A stretch of 35,063 bases of DNA from Chloroflexota bacterium (lineage in GTDB: Bacteria > Chloroflexota > UBA6077 > JACCZL01), in NCBI GenBank assembly GCA_030447245.1, contig JAUJPG010000045.1, positions 1 to 35,063 of the forward strand. Reading direction: 5' to 3'. Positions 8,171 through 16,219 of the stretch are shown piece by piece. The position numbers and the translations under genes were made by a program. The first letter of the stretch is position 1, and every line of letters starts with the position of its first letter. The notes beneath the pieces are model-generated. The model was not told the origin of the DNA. It saw only the letters and a program-made list of their open reading frames with translations, and did not search any database.

Positions 8171-9124
8171 ATGATGGCCATTCAGTTTCACCGGGTCCAT
8201 GATCGCGTGTACCGCCTACCGGCCCCGTTCGAAGGCGGTGGGCTCGTCAACCTGTACGTCATTCGTGGAGACAAGACGGCGGTCGTCGACAGCGGGGTGC
8301 TGGGAACGCCCACCACCTACCTGGCACCCGCTCTTGAAGCCGTCGGGCTGAAGCTGGGCGACGTGGATATGGTGCTGAATTCCCACGGCCACATGGACCA
8401 CCTGGGCGGCAACTCCGAGCTGAAGGATGCTGGCGCGGAGATCGCGCTGCACCGCGACGACCTGGCGCTGGCCGAGTCGAACCGGCATCACATCGAAACG
8501 GCCGCCGCGGCGCACAAGGCGCTCGGGCTGGAGCGGGTGATGCCGGACCGTGAGGCGTTTCTGCTGCGGGTGCTCGGACGCGAAGTCGGGGTCGACCGAG
8601 TGCTGGAGGACGGCGACACGGTGGATCTGGGGGCGGACGTCCGTTTGCAGGTCGTTCACACCCCCGGACACACCGCCGGCGCGGTCTGCTACTGGTGGGA
8701 GGCCGCGGGGCTGCTCATCACCGGCGACTCGGTCCAGGCACGCGGCAGTCGGCCGGGCGGAATGACGGTCATCGAGCAGCCGAGCGTCTACCCGGAGGGG
8801 CTCAACAAGGCGGAGGCGGTCCAGGCGCAGACCCTGCTGATGGGCCATGCGTTCAAGGGCGCCGACGGTAACGACCTCGGTCCCGTGGCAAGCGGCGCGA
8901 CGGTGACCCACGTCTTCCGGGTGTCTCGAGACTTCCACACGGCGCTGACCGAGGCATTCGATCGGGCAATCGCCGACGCGCCGGACGCCACCGGCGCCGA
9001 GATCGCCCGACGGGCCATTGACGCGCTGCGTGACGCCTATTCGCTCGAAGACGAACCCTCGACCGGGTTCCCCCCATCCGCCGCCATGACGCTGCCGAAC
9101 TATCTCAAGGCGGCGCGAGCTTAG
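8171..9124 (+). CDS. MBL-fold metallo-hydrolase
   Basis: The 317-residue protein starts at ATG 8171, behind the strong ribosome-binding stretch GAGGAGGAG. An upstream in-frame ATG at 8117 lies inside the NUDIX gene. It has the full metallo-beta-lactamase metal set: SHGHMDHLGG (His72, His74, Asp76, His77), HTPGHTAG (His163 or His167), ITGDS (Asp186) and the C-terminal LLMGHAFKG (His226). The family hydrolyses esters, thioesters, lactones or glutathione conjugates using two metal ions. Nothing here fixes the substrate. It has no signal peptide, so it is probably cytoplasmic. Its stop overlaps that of the convergent gene by four bases, leaving no room for a terminator. Confidence 0.88.
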   Translation: MMAIQFHRVHDRVYRLPAPFEGGGLVNLYVIRGDKTAVVDSGVLGTPTTYLAPALEAVGLKLGDVDMVLNSHGHMDHLGGNSELKDAGAEIALHRDDLALAESNRHHIETAAAAHKALGLERVMPDREAFLLRVLGREVGVDRVLEDGDTVDLGADVRLQVVHTPGHTAGAVCYWWEAAGLLITGDSVQARGSRPGGMTVIEQPSVYPEGLNKAEAVQAQTLLMGHAFKGADGNDLGPVASGATVTHVFRVSRDFHTALTEAFDRAIADAPDATGAEIARRAIDALRDAYSLEDEPSTGFPPSAAMTLPNYLKAARA

Positions 9125-10122
9125 GTTCGTGCCAGGGACGGCTCGCCGTCTGGCATGGGGGTCGCGGTAGCTTCGGCCTGGGTGAGGGCCTCGTCGATCT
9201 CAGCGTGGATCTCGGCGAGCAGCTCGGCGTCCGAGGGCTCGTCGAGTAGGCCCGCCGCGAGGAGATCGGCGCGGAAGCGGGGGAGCGGATCGCGGGCCTC
9301 CCAAGTGGCGACTTCGGCGGGGTCGCGGTAGCGGCGATCGTCGTCGTCGCTGGTGTGGGGGAGCAGGCGGTAAGTCTTTGCCTCCAGCAGGGTGGGGCCG
9401 TCGCCGCTGCGAGCGCGATGGACGGCTTCGCGCGTCGCGGCATAGACGGCCAGGACGTCGTTCCCGTCGACAACCAGGCCGGGTATGCCGTAGGCGGAGG
9501 CATAGTCGGCGACGTTGGGGATGGCCATCTGGAGTGACAGGGGCACCGAGGTGGCGTAGCCGTTGTTCTGGCAGAAGAAGACGATCGGCAGCCTGTGGAT
9601 GGCGGCGAAACTGACCCCCTCGTGGAAGTCGCTCTTGCTGGTCGCGCCGTCGCCGAAGAAGCAGCAGGTGACGCTGTCGGCGCCACGGAGCCTGGCGGCC
9701 AGCGCGATGCCGGCCGCGTGCGGAATCTGGGTGCCAACCGGGCTCGACGACGACACGATCCCAAGGCGAGCGTGGCCCCAGTGCATCGGGAGCTGGCGGC
9801 CGGCGCTGCTCGGGTCGTCGGCGCGAGCGAGGGCGGAGAGGAGCACTTCGAGCGGTGTCATGCCGAGGACCAGCACGACGCCGAGGTCGCGCGGGTACGG
9901 GAGCGCAACGTCGTGGCCGGGCCGTAACGCGTAGGCGCTGCCGACCTGGGCCGCCTCCTGCCCGCGGGCGGGGATCGCGAACGGGACTTGACCCTGGCGA
10001 TTGAGCCGCCAGATCCGCTCGTCGAGCGCGCGGGTCAGCAGCAGCCAGCGGTACAGCGTGCGAGCATCGGCGTCGGCGAGCCCAACGTCGGCGAGCCGAT
10101 CGGACAGAGTCGTGGTCACCAT
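9121..10122 (-). CDS. TPP-dependent 2-oxoacid dehydrogenase, E1 component alpha subunit
   Basis: The 333-residue protein is taken from ATG 10122 (MVTTTLSDRL); the frame extends 25 codons further upstream but looks non-coding. The thiamine-diphosphate motif starts with GDGATSKSDFHEG (GDG at 157-159) and ends at CQNN (NN at 186-187), with the usual ~26-residue spacing. PARGQEAAQVG and LPMHWG match the E1-alpha family of pyruvate, branched-chain and acetoin dehydrogenases. The role is decarboxylation of a 2-oxo acid and transfer to lipoyl-E2. No E1-beta, E2 or E3 gene lies in the window, so the partner must be elsewhere. The gene converges on the MBL gene and diverges from the hydroxy-acid oxidase. 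Confidence 0.88.
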   Translation of the reverse strand: MVTTTLSDRLADVGLADADARTLYRWLLLTRALDERIWRLNRQGQVPFAIPARGQEAAQVGSAYALRPGHDVALPYPRDLGVVLVLGMTPLEVLLSALARADDPSSAGRQLPMHWGHARLGIVSSSSPVGTQIPHAAGIALAARLRGADSVTCCFFGDGATSKSDFHEGVSFAAIHRLPIVFFCQNNGYATSVPLSLQMAIPNVADYASAYGIPGLVVDGNDVLAVYAATREAVHRARSGDGPTLLEAKTYRLLPHTSDDDDRRYRDPAEVATWEARDPLPRFRADLLAAGLLDEPSDAELLAEIHAEIDEALTQAEATATPMPDGEPSLART

Positions 10123-10199
10123 GCTCGTGCCTCGTGACGCCAGGCGCCCCGAGACTCCATGGTCGCCAGCGCGCGGCAGTGGCCGATGATAGTACAACT

Positions 10200-10221
10200 G
10201 CGGACACGCAAGTCCGTCCGC
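10200..10221. promoter_or_regulatory. Inverted repeat in the divergent control region
   Basis: GCGGAC (10200-10205) and GTCCGC (10216-10221) are perfect 6-bp arms around a 10-bp centre that can also pair internally. They sit between the starts of the E1-alpha gene and the hydroxy-acid oxidase gene, where a shared operator would be expected. No convincing -35/-10 pair was found. This is a candidate only. Confidence 0.3.
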
Positions 10222-10247
10222 CGACTGGCGACGGCAGGAGGGCGCAG

Positions 10248-11390
10248 ATGATTGTCAGTATCGACGACCTCCGCGAGCGCGCACGCCGCCGGCTGCCGCG
10301 CGCCCTGTTCGACTACGTGGACGGCGGCGCCGACGACGAGACGACGTTGCGCGCAAATCAGGCCGACTTCGGACGGTATACGTTCAGCCCGCGGGTGCTG
10401 GTGGACGTCAGCCATCGCGATCAGTCGACGACGGTCCTCGGGCAGCGAATCGGGACGCCGCTGATCCTGGCGCCGACGGGCTTCACCGGGGTGCTCTGGC
10501 CGCGCGGCGAGATCCTGGCGGCCCGCGCCGCGGCACGCAAGGGAGCGCTCTTCGCGCTGAGCACGATGTCGATATGTTCGTTGGAGGACGTGGCCGCCGG
10601 GTCGACTGGCCCGCGCTGGTTCCAGCTGTACGTCTGGCGCGACCGCGACATCGTCCGCTCGCTGGTGGAGCGGGCGCGCGCGGCCGGCTACGGCGCGCTG
10701 GTGATCACGGTCGACACCCCGGTCCTGGGGCGTCGCGAGCGCGACGTCCGGAGTGGGCTGGTCCTGCCGCCTCGTGTCACGATCAAGAATGTGGCCGACA
10801 CGCTACGCCGGGTGTCCTGGCTGCGCGGAGTGCTGAGCGCGCCGCGCCCGACGTTCGGCAACTTCGTGGGCACGCCTGGAGTGTCGCACGATGCCGTCTC
10901 GCTGGCCGGCTTCACGAATGAGCAGTTCAGCCCGTCAGTCAGTTGGGCGGACCTGGACTGGTATCGATCGATCTGGCCTGGACCGATCGCGATCAAGGGC
11001 GTCATGGCGGCGGAAGATGCCCGCCTCGCGGTCCAACACGGCGTGGACGCGATCATCGTCTCAAACCACGGCGGCCGCCAACTGGACGGGGCGCCGTCGC
11101 CAATCGAAGTGCTTCCGGAGATCGTCGACGCGGTAAACGGCGCGGCCGAGGTCATCCTGGACGGTGGGATCCGGCGCGGCTCGGACGTGGTCAAAGCGGT
11201 CGCGCTGGGGGCGCGAGCGTGCATGATCGGCAAGGCGTTCAACTACGGCGTGGCGGCGGACGGTCAGCGCGGCGTGGAGCTGGCGCTCGACATCTTGCAC
11301 AAGGAGATTGACCGCACTCTCGCCTTGATCGGCCGCCCGACGTTGGCCGACCTGGACCGTTCGGCGATTCGGATGCGCAGCGGCTACTGA
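10248..11390 (+). CDS. FMN-dependent alpha-hydroxy-acid oxidase/dehydrogenase
   Basis: The 380-residue protein starts at ATG 10248 behind CAGGAGGG. It belongs to the TIM-barrel family of glycolate oxidase, L-lactate dehydrogenase (LldD) and lactate monooxygenase. Visible features are the substrate-binding FDYVDGGADD (Tyr23), WFQLYVWRD (Tyr128), VITVDTP, Lys250 (AIKG), the catalytic VSNHGGRQLD (His274, Arg277) and the FMN phosphate site DGGIRRGSDV. It oxidises an L-2-hydroxy acid to the 2-oxo acid. The divergent neighbour is a 2-oxoacid dehydrogenase subunit, so product and substrate could link the two, but this is inference. Lactate, glycolate and mandelate specificity cannot be separated by eye. 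Confidence 0.92.
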   Translation: MIVSIDDLRERARRRLPRALFDYVDGGADDETTLRANQADFGRYTFSPRVLVDVSHRDQSTTVLGQRIGTPLILAPTGFTGVLWPRGEILAARAAARKGALFALSTMSICSLEDVAAGSTGPRWFQLYVWRDRDIVRSLVERARAAGYGALVITVDTPVLGRRERDVRSGLVLPPRVTIKNVADTLRRVSWLRGVLSAPRPTFGNFVGTPGVSHDAVSLAGFTNEQFSPSVSWADLDWYRSIWPGPIAIKGVMAAEDARLAVQHGVDAIIVSNHGGRQLDGAPSPIEVLPEIVDAVNGAAEVILDGGIRRGSDVVKAVALGARACMIGKAFNYGVAADGQRGVELALDILHKEIDRTLALIGRPTLADLDRSAIRMRSGY

Positions 11391-11439
11391 TACCGCGCCG
11401 GCCAGCGTCAACCCCCCGCTCCTACAACTCCTAGAACTG

Positions 11440-12723
11440 CTACATCCGCGTCCGCGGCGGCTGGACGACTTGCTGAGGGTGCGGGTCGGCCCTGACGCGC
11501 TCGTGCACTTGTTCGGCGCGCCGTTTCAGCACCCAGACCATGCGGTCGGGGGCCCGTAGGACCGTGACGTCGTCAAGCGGATTGCCGTCGACGATCAGGA
11601 TATCGGCGGCCTTGCCGGGTTCGAGCGTGCCGAGCTGGTCGGCCAGGCCGATCGCCTCGGCGGCGACGCGAGTGGCCGCGAGGAGTGCTTCGGCAGGCGA
11701 GAGTCCGACGTCGACCAGCAGCGCCAACTCGGCGGCGTTGTCGCCGGGCTGGTTGAAGGGCGTGCCGCAGTCGGTACCGAAGGCGATTCTCACGCCGGCT
11801 TCGTGGGCCAGCCGGACGCCGCGACGAGACCAGGCGGCGACCTGTTCGGCCTTGGCGACGACGTGAGGGGGGATGCCGCCCGCGGTCCCGTGGGCGACGA
11901 TGTTGGCGCCGGCGACCATGGTCGGCACAAGGTAGACGCCGTGCTCGCCGAGCAGGTCAATCGCCTCCTCGTCGAGCATCGTCCCGTGCTCGACGGTGTC
12001 CAGGCCGGCCTTGACGCCCTCGATCACGCCGATCGCGCCGTGGCAGTGGCCGGCGACGCGGCGGCCGAGCTGGTGGGCCTGCTCGATCGCCGCCCGCAGC
12101 TCGTCGGGCGTCCACTGGAGTGCGCCGACGTCCGAGCCGTCGGTCATCACCCCGCCGGTGACCAGCAGCTTGATCACATCGGCGCGCATCTTGACCGTTT
12201 CGCGGACGGCCAGCCGCGCCGCGTCCGGTCCATTGACGACGTTCTCGCGGTAGACGCTGACCTCTGGGCGGTAGTAGCTGTCGCCATGCCCGCCCGGCAC
12301 GGTCATCGAGCTGCCGGCCGCCAGCACCCGCGGCCCGACCGCCAGCCCCTGCTCGATCGCCTGCCGAATCGCGACGTTGGCGAAGCCCGAGGCGCCGAGG
12401 TCACGGACCGTCGTGAAGCCCGCGTCGAGCATCTTGCGGGCGTTCGCCACGCCGCGAATCGCCTGCAACGGAACCAGGTCCTTGAGCCGCTGGAGCTCGA
12501 AGCTCGCGGCCGAGGTCGCGGTCAGATGGACGTGACAGTCGATCATGCCCGGCATGACGAACAGGCCGTCCGCGTCAACGACCTCGACGTCCGGACCGGC
12601 AGCGATCTGCTCGCGGTCACCCACCGCGGCGATCATGCCGTCCCTGAGGTGGATCGTCGCCTGGCGGGTGGTGGGACCGGTCCCGTCGAAGACGGTGCCG
12701 CCGACGATCAACGACTCGCCCAT
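11440..12723 (-). CDS. Imidazolonepropionase-like metal-dependent amidohydrolase
   Basis: The 427-residue protein has the amidohydrolase TIM barrel with a complete binuclear-site signature: DCHVHL (His64, His66), the probable carboxylated Lys185 in VIKLLVTGG, GHCHG (His226/His228), VEHGT (His246) and FGTDCGTP (Asp318). PGGHGD at ~143-148 is typical of the imidazolonepropionase-like and Xaa-Pro-dipeptidase-like group. The beta-sandwich comes from both termini (LIVGGTVFDGTG at the start, KAADILIVDGNPLDD near the end). The enzyme hydrolyses an amide or related bond. No histidine-degradation genes are nearby, so a peptidase or carboxylesterase-type role is as likely. There is no signal peptide. 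It converges on the oxidase gene 49 bp away. Confidence 0.9.
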   Translation of the reverse strand: MGESLIVGGTVFDGTGPTTRQATIHLRDGMIAAVGDREQIAAGPDVEVVDADGLFVMPGMIDCHVHLTATSAASFELQRLKDLVPLQAIRGVANARKMLDAGFTTVRDLGASGFANVAIRQAIEQGLAVGPRVLAAGSSMTVPGGHGDSYYRPEVSVYRENVVNGPDAARLAVRETVKMRADVIKLLVTGGVMTDGSDVGALQWTPDELRAAIEQAHQLGRRVAGHCHGAIGVIEGVKAGLDTVEHGTMLDEEAIDLLGEHGVYLVPTMVAGANIVAHGTAGGIPPHVVAKAEQVAAWSRRGVRLAHEAGVRIAFGTDCGTPFNQPGDNAAELALLVDVGLSPAEALLAATRVAAEAIGLADQLGTLEPGKAADILIVDGNPLDDVTVLRAPDRMVWVLKRRAEQVHERVRADPHPQQVVQPPRTRM

Positions 12724-12821
12724 GCTTGGCCTCTCGAACGGAGAAGACGTCTGTCCGCGATGGCGCCTTGTGCCGATGGTACCAGGGTTGTAGCGGGTGG
12801 GGCTCGCCTGGCGGCGCGACC

Positions 12822-12850
12822 TGGACGGTCCGACGGGCGGGCCCTACACT
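12822..12850 (+). promoter_or_regulatory. Candidate promoter for the PaaG-like gene
   Basis: The -35 box TGGACG (12822-12827) and -10 box TACACT (12845-12850) are separated by 17 bp and each match the consensus at 4 of 6 positions. Transcription from about 12857 would give a ~15-base leader containing the GGAGGAGG-type ribosome-binding site before ATG 12872. Confidence 0.45.
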
Positions 12851-12871
12851 CCGCCTGGAGGAGGAAGGGCC

Positions 12872-13663
12872 ATGACGAGTGTGCGGGTGGAGCACGACGG
12901 TGCGGCCAGATGGTTGGTGCTCGATCGGTCCGAAGCGCTAAACGCGTTCGACGAGCCGACGCTGCACGATCTCGGGGAGGCACTGGACGGATGCCGCGAT
13001 GAGGCGGTGAGAGTCGTGGTCATCACCGGGAGCGGCAGTGCGTTCTCGGCGGGCGGAGACGTGCGGAGCTTTGCGCAGTCGCTGGGAGGCGATGCGCCGG
13101 GATTCGTGCGGGAGCTCGCGTCGCTGATGCACGCGCGGGTGATCGTGCCGATTCGGCGGCTCCCCAAGCCGGTGATCGCGTGCATCAACGGCACGGCGGC
13201 GGGGGGCGGGCTGAGCCTGGCGCTGGCGTGCGACCTGCGGATCGCCTCGGAGGATGCGCGGCTGACGATGGCGTACTCGGGGATCGGACTGGCGGCGGAT
13301 GGGGGATCGAGCTACACCCTGCCGCGACTGGTCGGGTCGGCGCGGGCGGCCGAGCTGCTCTTGTTCTCGGAGCCGATCGACGCGCATCGGGCGCTGGAGC
13401 TGGGGATGGTGAATCGGGTCGTGCAGGCCGCCGAGTTGCGATCGGCGACGGCCGAGTGGGCGACGCGGCTGGCGCGCAGGCCGGCCGGGTCGCTGGCCGA
13501 GATCAAAGGACTGCTGGATCGGTCCTGGGGTAGCACCCTGGAGGGCCAGCTTGCCGCGGAAGTCGAGGCGATGGCACGGCTGGCCGCAACGGCCGACTAT
13601 CGCGCGGCGGTGGAGGGGTTTGTCGCTCGGCGGAGCTCACGCTCCAAGGCGAGCGGCCAGTAG
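12872..13663 (+). CDS. Enoyl-CoA hydratase/isomerase family protein, PaaG-like
   Basis: The 263-residue crotonase-fold protein starts at ATG 12872 with GGAGGAGGAAGGG just upstream. The oxyanion-hole segments are GSGSAFSAGGDV and TAAGGGLSLALACD. Both hydratase glutamates are absent: the first is replaced in GGGLSLA and the second in AYSGIGLAADGG. The segment IGLAADGGSSYTLPRLVG instead matches the PaaG group, where IGLVPDSGG carries the catalytic Asp; Asp143 is its counterpart. That points to double-bond isomerisation of an acyl-CoA (2,3 to 3,4 or oxepin-CoA type chemistry) rather than hydration. No other phenylacetate genes are present, so the pathway is open. Confidence 0.86.
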   Translation: MTSVRVEHDGAARWLVLDRSEALNAFDEPTLHDLGEALDGCRDEAVRVVVITGSGSAFSAGGDVRSFAQSLGGDAPGFVRELASLMHARVIVPIRRLPKPVIACINGTAAGGGLSLALACDLRIASEDARLTMAYSGIGLAADGGSSYTLPRLVGSARAAELLLFSEPIDAHRALELGMVNRVVQAAELRSATAEWATRLARRPAGSLAEIKGLLDRSWGSTLEGQLAAEVEAMARLAATADYRAAVEGFVARRSSRSKASGQ

Positions 13664-13851
13664 AGTTGCTGATGTCGCTGCCGCTCGGATACTCTCTCCC
13701 CCGGTCGGCAGGGCAGCGCGGTTCCCCCGGGCGCGGCGGACGCTGCCGCCGGCGCACTGGGGAGCGATCTGGGCGCGGGTGGCTCACCCAGCGAGCGGAC
13801 CGATTCGGCGCGGTGATCTCGGAAGCGCGGTCCTCGTAAGGTAGGAGCAGC

Positions 13852-15075
13852 ATGCCTAGCCGCATCTCACGTCGTCGGTTCGTCGCGACACTTGGCGCCG
13901 GCCTGGCGCTCGGTGGACTTCCATCCGGCGTCTCACCGGCGTGGGGCGCAAGCCGGTGGATGGAGGGGTCAGCCCCTGGCCCTTCGACCGACGGGCGGTG
14001 GCTCCTGGCGAACCAGGATGAGCCCGAGCCCTCGACCGCGCCCGGCCCCGCGACGTCGACCACGACAGCGGCGCCCAGACGCGCAGAGTCGGCGATCAAC
14101 GTCTGGGCCGGGACGGCGACCAACGACCTGCCGGCGGCGGTTGCGGACCTCCCGCCGCGCGTGTACGTGCCGCACGAGCTCGGGGGCGACATCGCCGTGA
14201 TCGACCCGAGGTCGTTCCAGATCGTCGACCGTTTCTGGGTCGGGCGCACTCCCCATCACGTCGCGCCGGCCTACGACTTCAGTCGGCTGTACGTCAACGT
14301 GATGGACTCGAACAGCCTGGTCGTGCTGGACCCTCGATCTGGTCGTCCGAGTGGCGTGATCTCGGTGCCCGTGCCCTACAACCTGTACTTCACGCCAGAC
14401 GGCACCAAGGCGATCGTGGCCGCGGAGCGCTTCAACCGCCTCGACTTCTATGACGCGACGACCTGGGAGCCGATCGCGCGCCTCCCGATCCCGGGCTCAG
14501 GTGTCGACCACCTCGACTTCTCGGCTGACGGGTCGTACCTGCTGGTGAGCTGCGAGTTTGGCGGCCAAGTGGTGAAGGTCGACGTGAACCAGCCGGCGGT
14601 GAGCGGCGTGCTGCGGGCCGGCGGCTTGCCGATCGACGTGAAGCTCAGCCCGGACGGAAGCGTGTTCTACGTTGCCAACCAGGGCCGCCACGGCGTGTCA
14701 ATCGTCGATCCGATCGCGATGCGGGAGATCGACTTCATACCGACCGGTCGGGGGGCTCACGGGATGGCGATCAGCCGCGACACGCAGGTGCTGTTCGTGT
14801 CGAATCGGCTGGCGGGGACGATCTCAGTGATCCACTTCGCAGCCCAGGGGCTCCTGGCCACCTGGTTCGTTGGCGGCAGCCCGGACATGCTGCAGGTCTC
14901 GCCCGATGGGCAGCAGCTGTGGGCCTCTGGGCGCAACCACGGCAGCGTGTACGTCATCGACACGAACACGGGGGGGCTGCTGGCTCGCATCCCCACGGGG
15001 GCCGCGCCGCACGGCCTGACCTTCTTTCCACAACCCGGTCGCTACAGCATCGGTCACAACGGCGTCTACCGCTAG
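13852..15075 (+). CDS. Tat-exported YncE-like beta-propeller repeat protein
   Basis: The 407-residue protein starts at ATG 13852 behind TAGGAG. The N-terminus SRRRFVATLGAGLALGG is a twin-arginine signal with Arg7-Arg8, so the protein should be exported folded. Residues ~45-100 are a Pro/Thr/Ala-rich linker. From ~102 on, repeats of about 40 residues recur (VYVPHELGGDIAVID, LYVNVMDSNSLVVLD, VFYVANQGRHGVSIVD, LFVSNRLAGTISVI), each ending in a strand plus I/V-D. This is the seven-bladed YncE or surface-layer propeller pattern. Such proteins are ligand-binding or scaffolding, usually without catalytic residues. The gene stands alone between a 188-bp gap and the degenerate tRNA. Confidence 0.85.
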   Translation: MPSRISRRRFVATLGAGLALGGLPSGVSPAWGASRWMEGSAPGPSTDGRWLLANQDEPEPSTAPGPATSTTTAAPRRAESAINVWAGTATNDLPAAVADLPPRVYVPHELGGDIAVIDPRSFQIVDRFWVGRTPHHVAPAYDFSRLYVNVMDSNSLVVLDPRSGRPSGVISVPVPYNLYFTPDGTKAIVAAERFNRLDFYDATTWEPIARLPIPGSGVDHLDFSADGSYLLVSCEFGGQVVKVDVNQPAVSGVLRAGGLPIDVKLSPDGSVFYVANQGRHGVSIVDPIAMREIDFIPTGRGAHGMAISRDTQVLFVSNRLAGTISVIHFAAQGLLATWFVGGSPDMLQVSPDGQQLWASGRNHGSVYVIDTNTGGLLARIPTGAAPHGLTFFPQPGRYSIGHNGVYR

Positions 15076-15150
15076 CCTGCGCAGGATCGGCCGGGGCTAC
15101 CCCCACCGCGGAGGGTGGCTGGGGCGCTCGCGCGATCCGGCATGATCGTG

Positions 15151-15226
15151 GCCGACGTAGCTCGGTTGGCCGGCCAGCGGTTTTGTAAAACCTACGTTGC
15201 GGGTTCGACTCCTGTCGTCGGTTCCA
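15151..15226 (+). tRNA. Degenerate tRNA-Thr(TGT)-like sequence, probable pseudo-tRNA
   Basis: The sequence has full tRNA geometry: a 7-bp acceptor stem (GCCGACG with CGTCGGT, last pair G-T), a T arm with TTCGACT loop, an anticodon loop TTTGTAA reading TGT, and an encoded CCA at 15224-15226. However, the D stem (GCTC/GGCC) has a C-C mismatch, and the anticodon stem (GCGGT/AACCT) has two mismatches plus a wobble. It is clearly related to the intact tRNA-Thr at 22970, whose stems pair fully. It is most likely a non-functional duplicate or relic of an attachment site. Confidence 0.6.
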
Positions 15227-15409
15227 GTTTCTGACTAGACCTGGCAGGGCCTCCATGGAGCGTCCGCAAGGACACTCGATGGTCACCTCTGGCGGACCTG
15301 CTACCGTGATCGCTGTCAGACATCTGGTCAGCACGCGGTCCATGAACGCTCGCCCTCGAGAACCCTGCACCGATGCAGTAGCAAGCGACGCTGACGTTGG
15401 GATTTAGAG

Positions 15410-15438
15410 TTGCCTAATAAGTCCTGACAAGCTAGGCT
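15410..15438 (+). promoter_or_regulatory. Possible promoter/operator of the ferritin gene
   Basis: A locally A/T-richer stretch carries TTGCCT (15410-15415) and TAGGCT (15433-15438) at 17-bp spacing, a weak -35/-10 pair. The same bases form an inverted repeat, GCCTA (15412-15416) with TAGGC (15433-15437), so an operator such as an iron-responsive site is possible. Evidence is thin. Confidence 0.3.
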
Positions 15439-15489
15439 TCGTTTGCCGCCGGGCGCGACTTCTGGAACCGCTGATCGGAAGGAAGGGCA

Positions 15490-16005
15490 ATGCTCAGCCA
15501 ATCGTTTCAAGAGGCATTGAACGAACACCTCAAGCAGGAGTGGTACTCCTCGTACCTGTATCTGTCGATGGCGGCCTACTGCGAGTCCATTAACTTCCCG
15601 GGGTTCGCTCACTGGATGCGGCTGCAGGCCGACGAGGAGCGCGAACACGCGATGAGCTTCTATCGGTTCATCCTGGACCGCGGTGGTCGCGTGCGGCTCC
15701 TTGCCATCCCACAGCCACCGACCGACTTCGCCTCGCCCGCGGCCATTTTCGAGCAGGCCCTCGCGCACGAGCAGGAAGTCACGACCATGATCGGCCAGTT
15801 GTACAGCCGCGCGACGGCCGAGCAGGACCACGCCAGTCAAGTGTTCCTCCAGGATTTCGTGCGCGAGCAGGTCGAGGAGGAGAAAACCGCCTCAGAGATC
15901 GTGGAGACCCTGCGGATGATCGGCGACAACAACGTTGCCCTGTTGATGCTCGATCGAGAGCTGGCTCGGCGAGGGGCCGAAGTGAGTTCAGCTTCGACGG
16001 CGTGA
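15490..16005 (+). CDS. ftnA: Bacterial non-haem ferritin
   Basis: The 171-residue four-helix-bundle protein stores iron as a ferric core inside a 24-subunit shell. The ferroxidase ligands fall at the same numbers as in E. coli FtnA: Glu17 (KQEWYSS), Glu49, Glu50 and His53 (DEEREHAM), Glu94 (HEQEV), Glu126, Gln127, Glu129 and Glu130 (REQVEEE). The start follows GGAAGGAAGGG. It lacks the haem-binding Met of bacterioferritin in the usual place, so ferritin proper is preferred. The gene is monocistronic, with 263 bp upstream separating it from the tRNA-like relic. Confidence 0.93.
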   Translation: MLSQSFQEALNEHLKQEWYSSYLYLSMAAYCESINFPGFAHWMRLQADEEREHAMSFYRFILDRGGRVRLLAIPQPPTDFASPAAIFEQALAHEQEVTTMIGQLYSRATAEQDHASQVFLQDFVREQVEEEKTASEIVETLRMIGDNNVALLMLDRELARRGAEVSSASTA

Positions 16006-16119
16006 CGTCCGGACAGGAGAGCACCCGGGGCAGCCACTAGCTCGCCAGGGCTCAAGTCGCTCGCCTCGCGAGGCCCGTGTTGCCACGCAAGATCAGACGC
16101 GCGCCATTCAGCAGATTGC

Positions 16120-16149
16120 TTGCTGCGATGCGCCGGCCGTCCCTAAGAT
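16120..16149 (+). promoter_or_regulatory. Candidate promoter of the liv operon
   Basis: TTGCTG (16120-16125) and TAAGAT (16144-16149) are spaced 18 bp apart. The -10 matches the consensus at 4 of 6, but the -35 is weak. It would give a leader of ~65 bases to the binding-protein start. No other candidate in the 214-bp gap looked better. Confidence 0.3.
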
Positions 16150-16219
16150 AGTCCGTCCTCGCGGGAAGCCAACGGTCGGGCGGACCGGGCTGCCTGTCGC
16201 GCAGCAAGGAGTGTTGACG

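Noticed and set aside
13551..13844. 97-codon frame in the gap before the beta-propeller gene
   Set aside because: It begins inside the PaaG-like gene and is Ala/Arg-rich without motif. I see no gene in 13664-13851.
14954..15370. Minus-strand frame across the degenerate tRNA-Thr
   Set aside because: Its NRRQESNPQ-type text is the well-known false protein made by translating tRNA genes antisense.
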